A stretch of 6,706 bases of DNA from NCBI GenBank assembly GCA_000991805.1, contig LBSF01000031.1:1-6706 (forward strand). Reading direction: 5' to 3'. A program made the position numbers and the translations under genes. The number at the start of each line of letters is the position of its first letter. Position 1 is the first letter of the stretch. Positions 1 to 5,086 of the stretch are shown here, in pieces. Origin of the DNA: a candidate division WS6 bacterium GW2011_GWC2_36_7. GTDB taxonomy: Bacteria > Patescibacteriota > Dojkabacteria > SC72. The notes beneath the pieces were generated by a model. It was not told where the DNA came from. It was given only the letters and a program-made list of their open reading frames with translations, and searched no databases.

Positions 1-654
1 TTAGATAGCAATAGCATTAAATATTTCTCTTCCCTTAATAGGGTGATGGTTAATGAGTGAAATATACCTATGAGAAGCATTGTTTGCCACGATTTCATTT
101 ATCGAGAAAAGATTCGGAATAACTTTGGCATGAATATTTGATTCGCTAAAGAAAAGCTTGGATAATCGAGAACTGAATGTAATGACTTTAGTCATTGCAA
201 GTAAGCCATAATACTCATCAACCAATTGCTTAACTGCAGATACCTCAGAGAGCACAAGATCATCACTAAATATGAATACAAAAGGTTCCCCTTCTTTTAA
301 CCATGGCTTAGCTGCCAGTACTGGAGAACCATTACCATATGGAAGTGATTTGTTCTGTCTTACAACAGTAATATTTACTTTTCCAAACACTTCATTAAAC
401 CTTTCATATCTCTCTTCCTTACCTGTATCTTTCAAAAATGTTTCTAGATCTGGACGATTATCAAAATAGTCCTCAACAGGATAGTTGCCAAAGCTAGTAA
501 CTAATATAACATCGGTAATACCAGCATCTATACACTCTTTAACAATCTCATGGATAATTGGAACCTCCTGCATGGGAAGCATAGACTTAGGAACACTCTT
601 ACATACAGGAAGAAAACGAGTAGAGTAGCCAGCAGTAGCTATAACAGCTTTCAT
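1..654 (-). CDS. Short GalU-like sugar-1-phosphate nucleotidyltransferase, C-terminally truncated
   Basis: The N-terminal two thirds belong to the UTP-glucose-1-phosphate uridylyltransferase (GalU) family, which makes UDP-glucose in the cytoplasm. A nucleotide-binding signature AGYSTRFLP sits at residues 8-16, followed by K23 in a PKSMLP motif. VRQNKSLPYGNGSPVLAAKP follows at 98-117, and the metal-binding FSDDLVL at 129-135. The usual G-x-G-T-R loop reads G-Y-S-T-R. After about residue 148 the similarity fades: only traces such as 'EIVANNAS' (where families have an IVEKP-type motif) and 'REIF' remain. The protein stops at 217 residues, against roughly 270-300 for the family, so the C-terminal catalytic part is missing. 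I translated the tail by hand and saw no internal stop. The stop codon is the first three bases of the window, so nothing downstream can be seen. It lies 40 nt after the deaminase gene on the same strand and may be cotranscribed. It is either a diverged paralogue with altered function or a decaying gene. Confidence 0.75.
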   Translation of the reverse strand: MKAVIATAGYSTRFLPVCKSVPKSMLPMQEVPIIHEIVKECIDAGITDVILVTSFGNYPVEDYFDNRPDLETFLKDTGKEERYERFNEVFGKVNITVVRQNKSLPYGNGSPVLAAKPWLKEGEPFVFIFSDDLVLSEVSAVKQLVDEYYGLLAMTKVITFSSRLSKLFFSESNIHAKVIPNLFSINEIVANNASHRYISLINHHPIKGREIFNAIAI

Positions 655-694
655 AAGATAATTAGTAACAAGTTAGTAGATATTGTACTATATT

Positions 695-1135
695 TCAATA
701 CAAAATATGAGGCATCTTCTTGTATTCCTCATAGATACCTTTGCAAAGCTCAGTATCTAGAGGCATTTCTGTATACCCATTAATACCATCTCCTTTTTCT
801 TCCTCAAACCCAATATCCTTGGCATCCTCATAGTCGCATCCAAAGTACACCTTTGAGATCTTTGCCCATTTAAGAGCTGCCTTACACATAGGACAAGGTC
901 TACCTGTTACATATAGCTCACATTCAGAAAGATCAAAATTTCTAAGTTTTTTTGATGCCAATTGTATTGCCCTAATCTCAGCATGATTAGTAGCATCCTT
1001 TCTTCTCACAACCTCGTTATGTGCTCTTGCTACAACCTTTCCATCCTTTACAATTACACACCCAAATGGACCACCATGCTTGTGGTTAATACCATATCTC
1101 GCCTCTTCAATAGCAATCTGCATAAATTCATTCAT
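695..1135 (-). CDS. Nucleoside/guanine deaminase-like zinc-dependent deaminase (CDA fold)
   Basis: This is a 146-residue cytidine/deoxycytidylate deaminase-fold protein. The zinc and catalytic motifs are intact: H51-A-E53 and P80-C81-P-M-C84. In this family H51, C81 and C84 bind zinc and E53 is the proton shuttle. The GGPFG loop at 21-25 and the overall length resemble bacterial guanine deaminase (GuaD), which converts guanine to xanthine, more than the tRNA adenosine deaminase TadA, but substrate cannot be assigned from sequence. The residue before PCPMC is Arg (GRPCPMC), where I expect Glu in GuaD/TadA-like proteins. The start overlaps the stop of the upstream H-cluster protein by one base (TAATG), with no clear Shine-Dalgarno, so translational coupling is likely. 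The stop is TGA, which argues against a recoded TGA. Confidence 0.85.
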   Translation of the reverse strand: MNEFMQIAIEEARYGINHKHGGPFGCVIVKDGKVVARAHNEVVRRKDATNHAEIRAIQLASKKLRNFDLSECELYVTGRPCPMCKAALKWAKISKVYFGCDYEDAKDIGFEEEKGDGINGYTEMPLDTELCKGIYEEYKKMPHILY

Positions 1136-1986
1136 TAGAATTTTCTTTCAAAATTAATATCTTCTACCATTAACTTCTTACCAGTTCGTCCAAGATCTTG
1201 CTCATATCTACTAGCAAATTCCCTGTACTCATGTATCTTCTTAGTCCTCTCCTTAACACTTCGTTCACCAATCATACCAGGGCCACCAATACAGCCACCT
1301 GCACAAGTTAGAATATCTAAAAATCTATAATCCTTGTACATACCATCCTTGAATCCTGAAAGAACCTTCATCACATTCTCAACACCATCTGTCACAAGAA
1401 TATCTTTTTCCTTAAGAATATTTTTGTAATGGAGAGTAGAGGACAAACCACCAGAAATAGGGTAAATCTTTGTATAGTCATTGTAGAATTTCTCAAAGGT
1501 CACACAATACTTTGAATCTGTAACCTTCTCAGGAATATTATGTAATTTGAATAATTCATTAAGCTCTTTAAATGTTAATGCTTCATCAATAGACCCTAAC
1601 TCTTGCGCCTCATTTTTCTTTGTAATACATGGACCAACAAATACTCGCTTGTGATCTGGATAGTATTTTCTACATATCAAAGCCATCGCTCCCATAGGAG
1701 AAAGTACTGGGACAAGATTTGGAATTAATTCTGGGAATTTAACTCTAACCATATTAACTAGGGTAGGACAAGGAGAGGCTATCCACGTTTTCTTCTCACC
1801 TTTTTCAATGCTTTCCTTAAGTAGTTCATAGTATGCAATATTTACCATCTTTGCACCAAAAGTAAGTTCAACTACATCATCAAAACCAAGCTGCCTTAAT
1901 CTGTACACTATCTCTGGGTATTCAAATTCAGCAGCAAAAGAGGGTGCTAACATGCATAGATATTTCTGACCTTGTACAAATTCCAT
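1135..1986 (-). CDS. Stand-alone [FeFe]-hydrogenase large-subunit C-terminal (H-cluster) domain protein
   Basis: The 283 residues consist essentially of the iron-only hydrogenase C-terminal domain, without the N-terminal ferredoxin-like 4Fe-4S domains of full HydA. Three family signatures are visible. L1 is S71-P72-C73-P74 (usual TSCCP). L2 is P119-C120-x-x-K123-x-x-E126 (usual MPCxxKxxE). L3 is C228-A-G-G-C232-I-G-G (usual ACxxGCxxGG). The four cysteines expected to hold the H-cluster are therefore present (C73, C120, C228, C232). The proton-relay cysteine before the L1 ligand is replaced by proline. 'APSFAAEF' near the N terminus and 'PELIPNLVPVLSPM' after L1 recall the sensory/regulatory (group C/D) hydrogenase-like clades rather than fast catalytic enzymes; this is from memory. 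A divergent gene for a small membrane protein lies 63 nt away. No HydE, HydF or HydG maturase is in the window. The predicted promoter makes the ATG the first transcribed codon. Confidence 0.85.
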   Translation of the reverse strand: MEFVQGQKYLCMLAPSFAAEFEYPEIVYRLRQLGFDDVVELTFGAKMVNIAYYELLKESIEKGEKKTWIASPCPTLVNMVRVKFPELIPNLVPVLSPMGAMALICRKYYPDHKRVFVGPCITKKNEAQELGSIDEALTFKELNELFKLHNIPEKVTDSKYCVTFEKFYNDYTKIYPISGGLSSTLHYKNILKEKDILVTDGVENVMKVLSGFKDGMYKDYRFLDILTCAGGCIGGPGMIGERSVKERTKKIHEYREFASRYEQDLGRTGKKLMVEDINFERKF

Positions 1987-1992
1987 ATATTA

Positions 1993-2021
1993 AATATATC
2001 TTAAGTCGATTCGTCTGTAAA
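1993..2021 (-). promoter_or_regulatory. Predicted promoter of the H-cluster gene, leaderless
   Basis: On the minus strand TTTACA (2021-2016) is separated by exactly 17 nt from TATATT (1998-1993). The -10 is followed by 6 nt and then the ATG at 1986. A normal start about 7 nt after the -10 would fall on the A of ATG, so the mRNA should have no leader. No Shine-Dalgarno is visible. The -35 overlaps the -35 of the divergent promoter. Confidence 0.55.
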
Positions 2022-2043
2022 ATATTTAAGATTGATATATACT
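2015..2043 (+). promoter_or_regulatory. Predicted promoter of the membrane-protein gene, leaderless
   Basis: CTGTAA (2015-2020) lies 17 nt before TATACT (2038-2043). Six nt later is an ATG at 2050. The -35 is weak, but the -10 and its 6-nt distance to ATG exactly mirror the divergent promoter. This favours ATG 2050, rather than the TTG at 2032, as the true start. Confidence 0.5.
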
Positions 2044-2049
2044 AGATGT

Positions 2050-2568
2050 ATGGAACTGCTTCAAAAACAAAATCTCAAACAAATACTGTTAAATGAAGAA
2101 ATCCAACTTGGGATCATATATTCTTTGACTTTTACTATCCCATTCCTGCTCAAACAACCACAGCTACTCATAGGGAGTATCATAAACTTCATACTAATAT
2201 TCTCAATATCAAAATATGGGCTTAAGAAAATTATTCCTGTACTCTTTCTTCCTTCACTAGCATCATTTCTAAATGGAGTACTCTTTGGAGTATTCACGCC
2301 ATATTTACTCTACCTCATGCCTTTCATCATCCTCTCCAACCTAATACTTGTACTTACAATTAAATATGTAAAGACAAAATATTTAAATGTAGGGATAGCA
2401 GCATTACTTAAGGCATGCTTCCTGTTTTCTGCCACATATATATTGTTTCAAGCAATACATATCCCTGAGATATTTCTAACAACAATGGGATTGATACAAC
2501 TGTATACAGCGATAATAGGGGGTGGATTAGCAATGATTTTTCTTAAAACAAAAGATAGGACTGATTAG
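2050..2568 (+). CDS. Small polytopic membrane protein, linked to the H-cluster gene
   Basis: This is a 172-residue, very hydrophobic protein with about six predicted membrane helices (roughly residues 18-33, 37-54, 60-80, 84-106, 112-136 and 143-165) and a short charged C-terminal tail. I recall similar small membrane proteins in Patescibacteria, sometimes labelled 'iron hydrogenase', probably through gene neighbourhood. Recognisable features are 'GSIINFIL', 'PSLASFLNG', 'PFIILSN', a helix containing LLK, and a final 'YTAIIGGGLAMIF'. The size and six-helix layout resemble substrate-binding S components of ECF transporters, but no ECF motif proves this. An in-frame TTG at 2032 would add six residues, but it lies in the predicted promoter. 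The gene is divergent from the H-cluster gene and convergent with the JAMM-like gene, leaving a 10-bp gap with no visible terminator. Confidence 0.7.
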   Translation: MELLQKQNLKQILLNEEIQLGIIYSLTFTIPFLLKQPQLLIGSIINFILIFSISKYGLKKIIPVLFLPSLASFLNGVLFGVFTPYLLYLMPFIILSNLILVLTIKYVKTKYLNVGIAALLKACFLFSATYILFQAIHIPEIFLTTMGLIQLYTAIIGGGLAMIFLKTKDRTD

Positions 2569-2578
2569 AGTTTTCTCC

Positions 2579-3319
2579 TTACTGTTTAATTGCTTTCTTA
2601 AATAATTCCGCACAATATATAACCATCTTCATTTCAGTTTTCAATGTCTCAACAGAGATATTTGACTCTTCCATATTAATGGTCTCTGGTGAACTATTTG
2701 TCCTTACAAATAGCCATAGCTTGTCTGTAACTAATCCTGAAACAATAGCTTTAGATTGAAACTGAGAAATCATATCCTGTTTTGACACAAAGGAAAATAC
2801 AGATTCTCCATTCTCAAACACATGTTTAGGATGAGTATGTAGATTAAAAATGTATTGTATCGATACCTTCCTAGGAGCATCCTTGTAATATACATCCTTA
2901 CGCTTGTATATACTTCCATCCATATATACTTCCTTTCTAAAATATCCTTTCCTTGTTGGATGCTGTACATACTTAACTGAAATATTGTGATTAGAGGTAA
3001 CGGAGCTTTCCTGTCCCTTCATCACAGATGTAAATATCAATTCACCATCAACCATAAATATTGAGATTTCCCTCTCTAATCCATCACCTAAAGTCATCTT
3101 GTGAATTGAAACTACTTCCTTCCAAAAAGATTCTGGCAATGATATTGCCTGTGGGAGATTGTATTCAAATGGAAATAGTCCATCTTCCTTTAATCTATTT
3201 ACCTTCTTGTAAAATTCTAAAAACGATATACTTGGAATTCTATTGTCTGTAAACAGTTCTTTGAAAAATTGAAACATACTAATATCAATATTTAACCTTA
3301 AGTTGATATATTCTACCAT
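2579..3319 (-). CDS. JAMM/MPN-like putative metalloprotease domain protein
   Basis: This is a 246-residue soluble protein I do not recognise by name. It carries what looks like a complete JAMM zinc motif: E84 in 'LEREISIF', H161-T-H163-P164, then S179-K-Q-D182. Proteins with E, HxHP and SxxD in this order (RadC, Rpn11, archaeal JAMM) bind zinc and usually cut isopeptide or peptide bonds after ubiquitin-like folds. Here 14 residues separate HTHP from SKQD, longer than the 6-7 seen in RadC or Rpn11. Residues 1-75 form a separate region with no recognised motif. No ubiquitin-like or E1-like partner is in the window. No signal peptide or membrane helix is seen. The first Met is only 2 nt from the predicted -10, so M15 ('MFQFFKELF') is an alternative start. 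Function is inferred only from the motif. Confidence 0.7.
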   Translation of the reverse strand: MVEYINLRLNIDISMFQFFKELFTDNRIPSISFLEFYKKVNRLKEDGLFPFEYNLPQAISLPESFWKEVVSIHKMTLGDGLEREISIFMVDGELIFTSVMKGQESSVTSNHNISVKYVQHPTRKGYFRKEVYMDGSIYKRKDVYYKDAPRKVSIQYIFNLHTHPKHVFENGESVFSFVSKQDMISQFQSKAIVSGLVTDKLWLFVRTNSSPETINMEESNISVETLKTEMKMVIYCAELFKKAIKQ

Positions 3320-3321
3320 TT

Positions 3322-3350
3322 AAAATACCCACTTTAGTATGGTCTGTAAC
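3322..3350 (-). promoter_or_regulatory. Predicted promoter of the JAMM-like gene
   Basis: On the minus strand GTTACA (3350-3345) is 17 nt from TATTTT (3327-3322), the same layout as the H-cluster promoter, and it overlaps the same GTCTGTAA box. The -10 sits only 2 nt before the annotated ATG, so either the -10 or the start codon may be misplaced. Confidence 0.35.
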
Positions 3351-3373
3351 TGTTAAGTAAATTGATATACAAT
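3344..3373 (+). promoter_or_regulatory. Predicted promoter of the envelope-protein operon
   Basis: CTGTAA (3344-3349) is followed by ATTGATATA and TATACAAT (3366-3373); the hexamer can be read as TATACA (spacer 16) or TACAAT (spacer 18). The block closely resembles 2013-2043 upstream of the other plus-strand gene. A leader of about 20 nt would precede the ATG at 3402. Confidence 0.45.
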
Positions 3374-3388
3374 ATTAAATAAATTCAC

Positions 3389-3402
3389 TGGAATATATTC
3401 CA
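3389..3402. promoter_or_regulatory. 14-bp perfect palindrome at the start codon
   Basis: TGGAATATATTCCA is a perfect palindrome whose last base is the A of the ATG at 3402. It lies between the predicted promoter and the coding sequence, where a repressor dimer or an mRNA hairpin could act. The shared half-site GAATATAT also occurs inverted at 3306-3313, near the start of the divergent gene. A regulatory role is inference. Confidence 0.3.
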
Positions 3403-4115
3403 TGGAAGAAGTAACACAACAGGTTGATCAACAACCTGAGCAATCAGTAGTAGTACAACCACAAGAGCAACCAAAGAAAAAAGGTCACGGTTGTTTAATA
3501 GCTTTCCTCATATTTCTTTTCCTCATTCTCGGCTTAAGTGGAGCTGCATATTGGGGCTACAAAATCATAACCAATGGGTTAGTTAAGCAAATTGATCTTA
3601 AGGTTGCATATACTCATCAGGATTTTGTCGACGGTATGAAGCAGTCAGGATTAACGGTAGAGGATCCTCTTCAATTGTGCTTGGACTGTACATATCCTAC
3701 ATTTAGTGATCCACAAGAGATAGAGGTTGATGTTACAAATGCTCAGGCGAGTGCATGGGTAGACTATGTTAACCAAAATCTGTCATATGGCAAACTAGAG
3801 AATACTCAAATTAAGTTTACTAACAACAAGGCTGAGATTTCTACACTTTTTACGTTCCAGGGTAAGACATTCCCAGTATATGCGTTTGGGAATATATCTA
3901 AGGCTACATCTACAAGTATTGCTGCAGATATTCAGGATGTAAAAGTTGGAGGGTTGAGTTTGCCTTCAAATATTAAGGGAATGGTTCAGAATGTGTTAGT
4001 TAATCTTGCAAATGAGAAGCTTGGAGCTATGGGAGAGACACTTGATATTGAAGAGATAGGGTTAACTAATAGCGGATTACATTTTAAGGGATTATTCCCA
4101 ACGAAAGGAGAATAG
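3402..4115 (+). CDS. Membrane-anchored extracytoplasmic protein, unknown function
   Basis: This 237-residue protein has a Gln/Val/Glu-rich cytoplasmic tail (1-24), a KKK stop (25-27), one membrane helix (about 31-53) and an outside domain of about 180 residues. The outside domain has a CLDC motif at 93-96 that could form a disulfide. Its second half has alternating strand-like segments, 'ADIQDVKVGGLSLPS' (175-189), then a helix and a final 'GLTNSGLHFKG'. That pattern reminds me of the YpmS/DUF2993 type of envelope proteins with a lipid-binding-like fold, but the resemblance is weak. No catalytic motif is visible. The start is chosen because ATG 3402 follows the promoter block and gives a sensible N-in topology; no Shine-Dalgarno precedes it. 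It is the first gene of a two-gene operon, with only 2 nt before the next start. Confidence 0.75.
   Translation: MEEVTQQVDQQPEQSVVVQPQEQPKKKGHGCLIAFLIFLFLILGLSGAAYWGYKIITNGLVKQIDLKVAYTHQDFVDGMKQSGLTVEDPLQLCLDCTYPTFSDPQEIEVDVTNAQASAWVDYVNQNLSYGKLENTQIKFTNNKAEISTLFTFQGKTFPVYAFGNISKATSTSIAADIQDVKVGGLSLPSNIKGMVQNVLVNLANEKLGAMGETLDIEEIGLTNSGLHFKGLFPTKGE
4104..4110 (+). promoter_or_regulatory. Strong ribosome binding site for the second operon gene
   Basis: AAAGGAG lies 7 nt before ATG 4118, inside the last codons of the preceding gene. It fixes that start and shows the organism uses Shine-Dalgarno sites inside operons, although the first genes here lack them. Confidence 0.8.
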
Positions 4116-4117
4116 CT

Positions 4118-4678
4118 ATGAAGAATACTACTGCCATATTCGTGTTTTTAGGTCTAATATTTGTTGGTGTGATTATTTTTGCTTTCATATATCTTCCTAA
4201 GATGGTTGAAGCAAATGGTATTGGTTACAAGAATATTACATTGGAGTTACCTGTAGATATGACTAATATGAGGTACTACGACAAGGGTGTTACTTCTTTT
4301 TGTGTTAACAATGATAATGGTATAGGGATTGAGGTTAAGGAAAATGCTCCTGTGTTAGCTCCTGTCTCCGGAGTTATAACCGATATATACGAGGGTCCTA
4401 ATCGTGTGGTTATACAGCCTGAAACTAATGTTCTGGTATCTGTTAGTCCTTTGGTTAGGCTTAATGTGATTGTTGGAGATTTTGTTAATGCTGGTGATGT
4501 TTTGGGGTATTCAGAGGGTTCTGATATTCATTTCATACTTGATAATCAAAAGAATGGTAGATATGAGTGCCCTTTTTTGTATTTAGATGATAGTGGAAAG
4601 AATACTCTTTTGGAGGGCTTAAAACTAACTACAGAGAGTACAGGGAGGATATGTGAGTGTGATGTGATGAAGTATTAA
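4118..4678 (+). CDS. Membrane-anchored degenerate M23/LytM-like protein
   Basis: This 186-residue protein has one N-terminal membrane helix (about 6-26) and an outside domain with the beta-sandwich pattern of M23 (LytM) peptidoglycan peptidases. 'NGIGIEVKENAPVLAPVSGVITDIY' spans 67-91, 'VGDFVNAGDVLGYS' 119-132 and 'DIHFIL' 136-141. Active M23 enzymes bind zinc through an HxxxD motif before this core and a final HxH. Here the first motif reads N-D-N-G-I-G, and the last has a single His (H138), so zinc peptidase activity is unlikely. Such dead LytM domains often activate amidases or act as structural factors, as in EnvC and NlpD; that role is only an analogy here. A biotinyl-lipoyl-like domain is an alternative reading of the same strand pattern. 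It follows the upstream anchored protein by 2 nt, so the two may work together in the envelope. The stop is 10 nt before the structured region. Confidence 0.7.
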   Translation: MKNTTAIFVFLGLIFVGVIIFAFIYLPKMVEANGIGYKNITLELPVDMTNMRYYDKGVTSFCVNNDNGIGIEVKENAPVLAPVSGVITDIYEGPNRVVIQPETNVLVSVSPLVRLNVIVGDFVNAGDVLGYSEGSDIHFILDNQKNGRYECPFLYLDDSGKNTLLEGLKLTTESTGRICECDVMKY

Positions 4679-4687
4679 GAAACACAA

Positions 4688-4742
4688 CCTGCACATACTT
4701 TCCACTTAGGAAATACCAATAATGGTAGATTGTATGTACAGG
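4688..4742 (+). other. Three-way-junction fold 1
   Basis: The outer stem CCTGCACATAC (4688-4698) pairs with GTATGTACAGG (4732-4742) over 11 positions with one C/A mismatch. Inside are two abutting hairpins: TTTCC-ACTTA-GGAAA (4699-4713) and TACCA-ATAA-TGGTA (4714-4727). A 4-nt linker completes the junction. It starts 10 nt after the M23-like gene stop, and no T tract follows, so it is not a simple terminator. Confidence 0.65.
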
Positions 4743-4744
4743 CC

Positions 4745-4829
4745 GGGTGGATAGAAGAGAATCAATTCTGCTAGAAAAGAGGAAATCTTTTAGTTTGCAA
4801 AATTGCTGATTTAGATTCTCAATCCATCC
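4745..4829 (+). other. Long imperfect stem-loop, fold 2
   Basis: GGGTGGAT (4745-4752) pairs with ATCCATCC (4822-4829) with one G-U. GAGAATC (4757-4763) pairs perfectly with GATTCTC (4814-4820). Inside, AAAAG (4775-4779) pairs with CTTTT (4787-4791), with an AGGAAAT loop, and a small GCA/TGC hairpin follows at 4797-4806. The two nested stems make a stalk about 80 nt long. Confidence 0.55.
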
Positions 4830-4885
4830 AATACATTTAAAGCACTGTACCTATAAAATGGGATCAGCTCCGGATAAATGCATTT

Positions 4886-4938
4886 GTAGAGAAATTTACC
4901 TCTCAATACCACTAATGGTGAATTGGTATATTCTCTAC
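4886..4938 (+). other. Stem-loop fold 3 with two alternative inner pairings
   Basis: GTAGAGAA (4886-4893) pairs perfectly with TTCTCTAC (4931-4938). Inside, ATACCA (4906-4911) can pair with TGGTAT (4924-4929), or ACCA (4908-4911) with the nearer TGGT (4916-4919); the two are mutually exclusive. GAGA (4889-4892) can also pair with TCTC (4901-4904) instead of the outer stem. The inner sequence resembles the hairpin at 4712-4738. Confidence 0.5.
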
Positions 4939-4942
4939 TTAA

Positions 4943-4998
4943 GAAAGCAAGCCTCCTTAGGGGACCGTAGTTCATGGCGTATAAACTACCTTGCTTTT
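4943..4998 (+). other. Three-way-junction fold 4
   Basis: The outer stem GAAAGCAAG (4943-4951) pairs with CTTGCTTTT (4990-4998) over 9 positions, one of them G-U. Inside are a small hairpin CTCC-TTA-GGGG (4953-4963, one U-G) and a second hairpin GTAGTT/AACTAC (4967-4972 with 4984-4989). The second hairpin stacks directly on the outer stem. Confidence 0.6.
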
Positions 4999-5021
4999 CG
5001 ACAATAATCAAATTTGTAATG

Positions 5022-5052
5022 AACGTTAATCAAGCAAACAAGATTATACGTT
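5022..5052 (+). other. Hairpin with A-rich loop
   Basis: AACGTTAATC (5022-5031) pairs with GATTATACGTT (5042-5052) over 10 base pairs with one bulged T at 5047. The loop AAGCAAACAA is A-rich and would be single-stranded and accessible. Confidence 0.55.
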
Positions 5053-5086
5053 ACTATAGGCGGTATTTCAAGGAGATTGTGGAGCT

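Noticed and set aside
272..469. 65-codon plus-strand frame
   Set aside because: It is an antisense shadow of the GalU-like gene, as are other short frames at 550-783, 2061-2297, 2770-2970, 3061-3252, 5802-6077 and 6376-6585.
2550..2600. Bidirectional terminator between the convergent genes
   Set aside because: Only 10 bp separate the stops and no inverted repeat with T tracts was found.
4811..5011. 66-codon minus-strand frame (MIIVEKQGSLYAMNYGPL...)
   Set aside because: It runs antisense through three strong helices of the structured region, has no ribosome site and matches no family I know. Base pairing constraints explain the region better.
4991..5060. tmRNA, because of TTCGAC at 4997-5002 and GCAAAC before an open frame
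   Set aside because: The tRNA-like 5' and 3' ends and the T-arm with CCA are missing, and the frame does not end in a hydrophobic degradation tag. The matches are coincidental.
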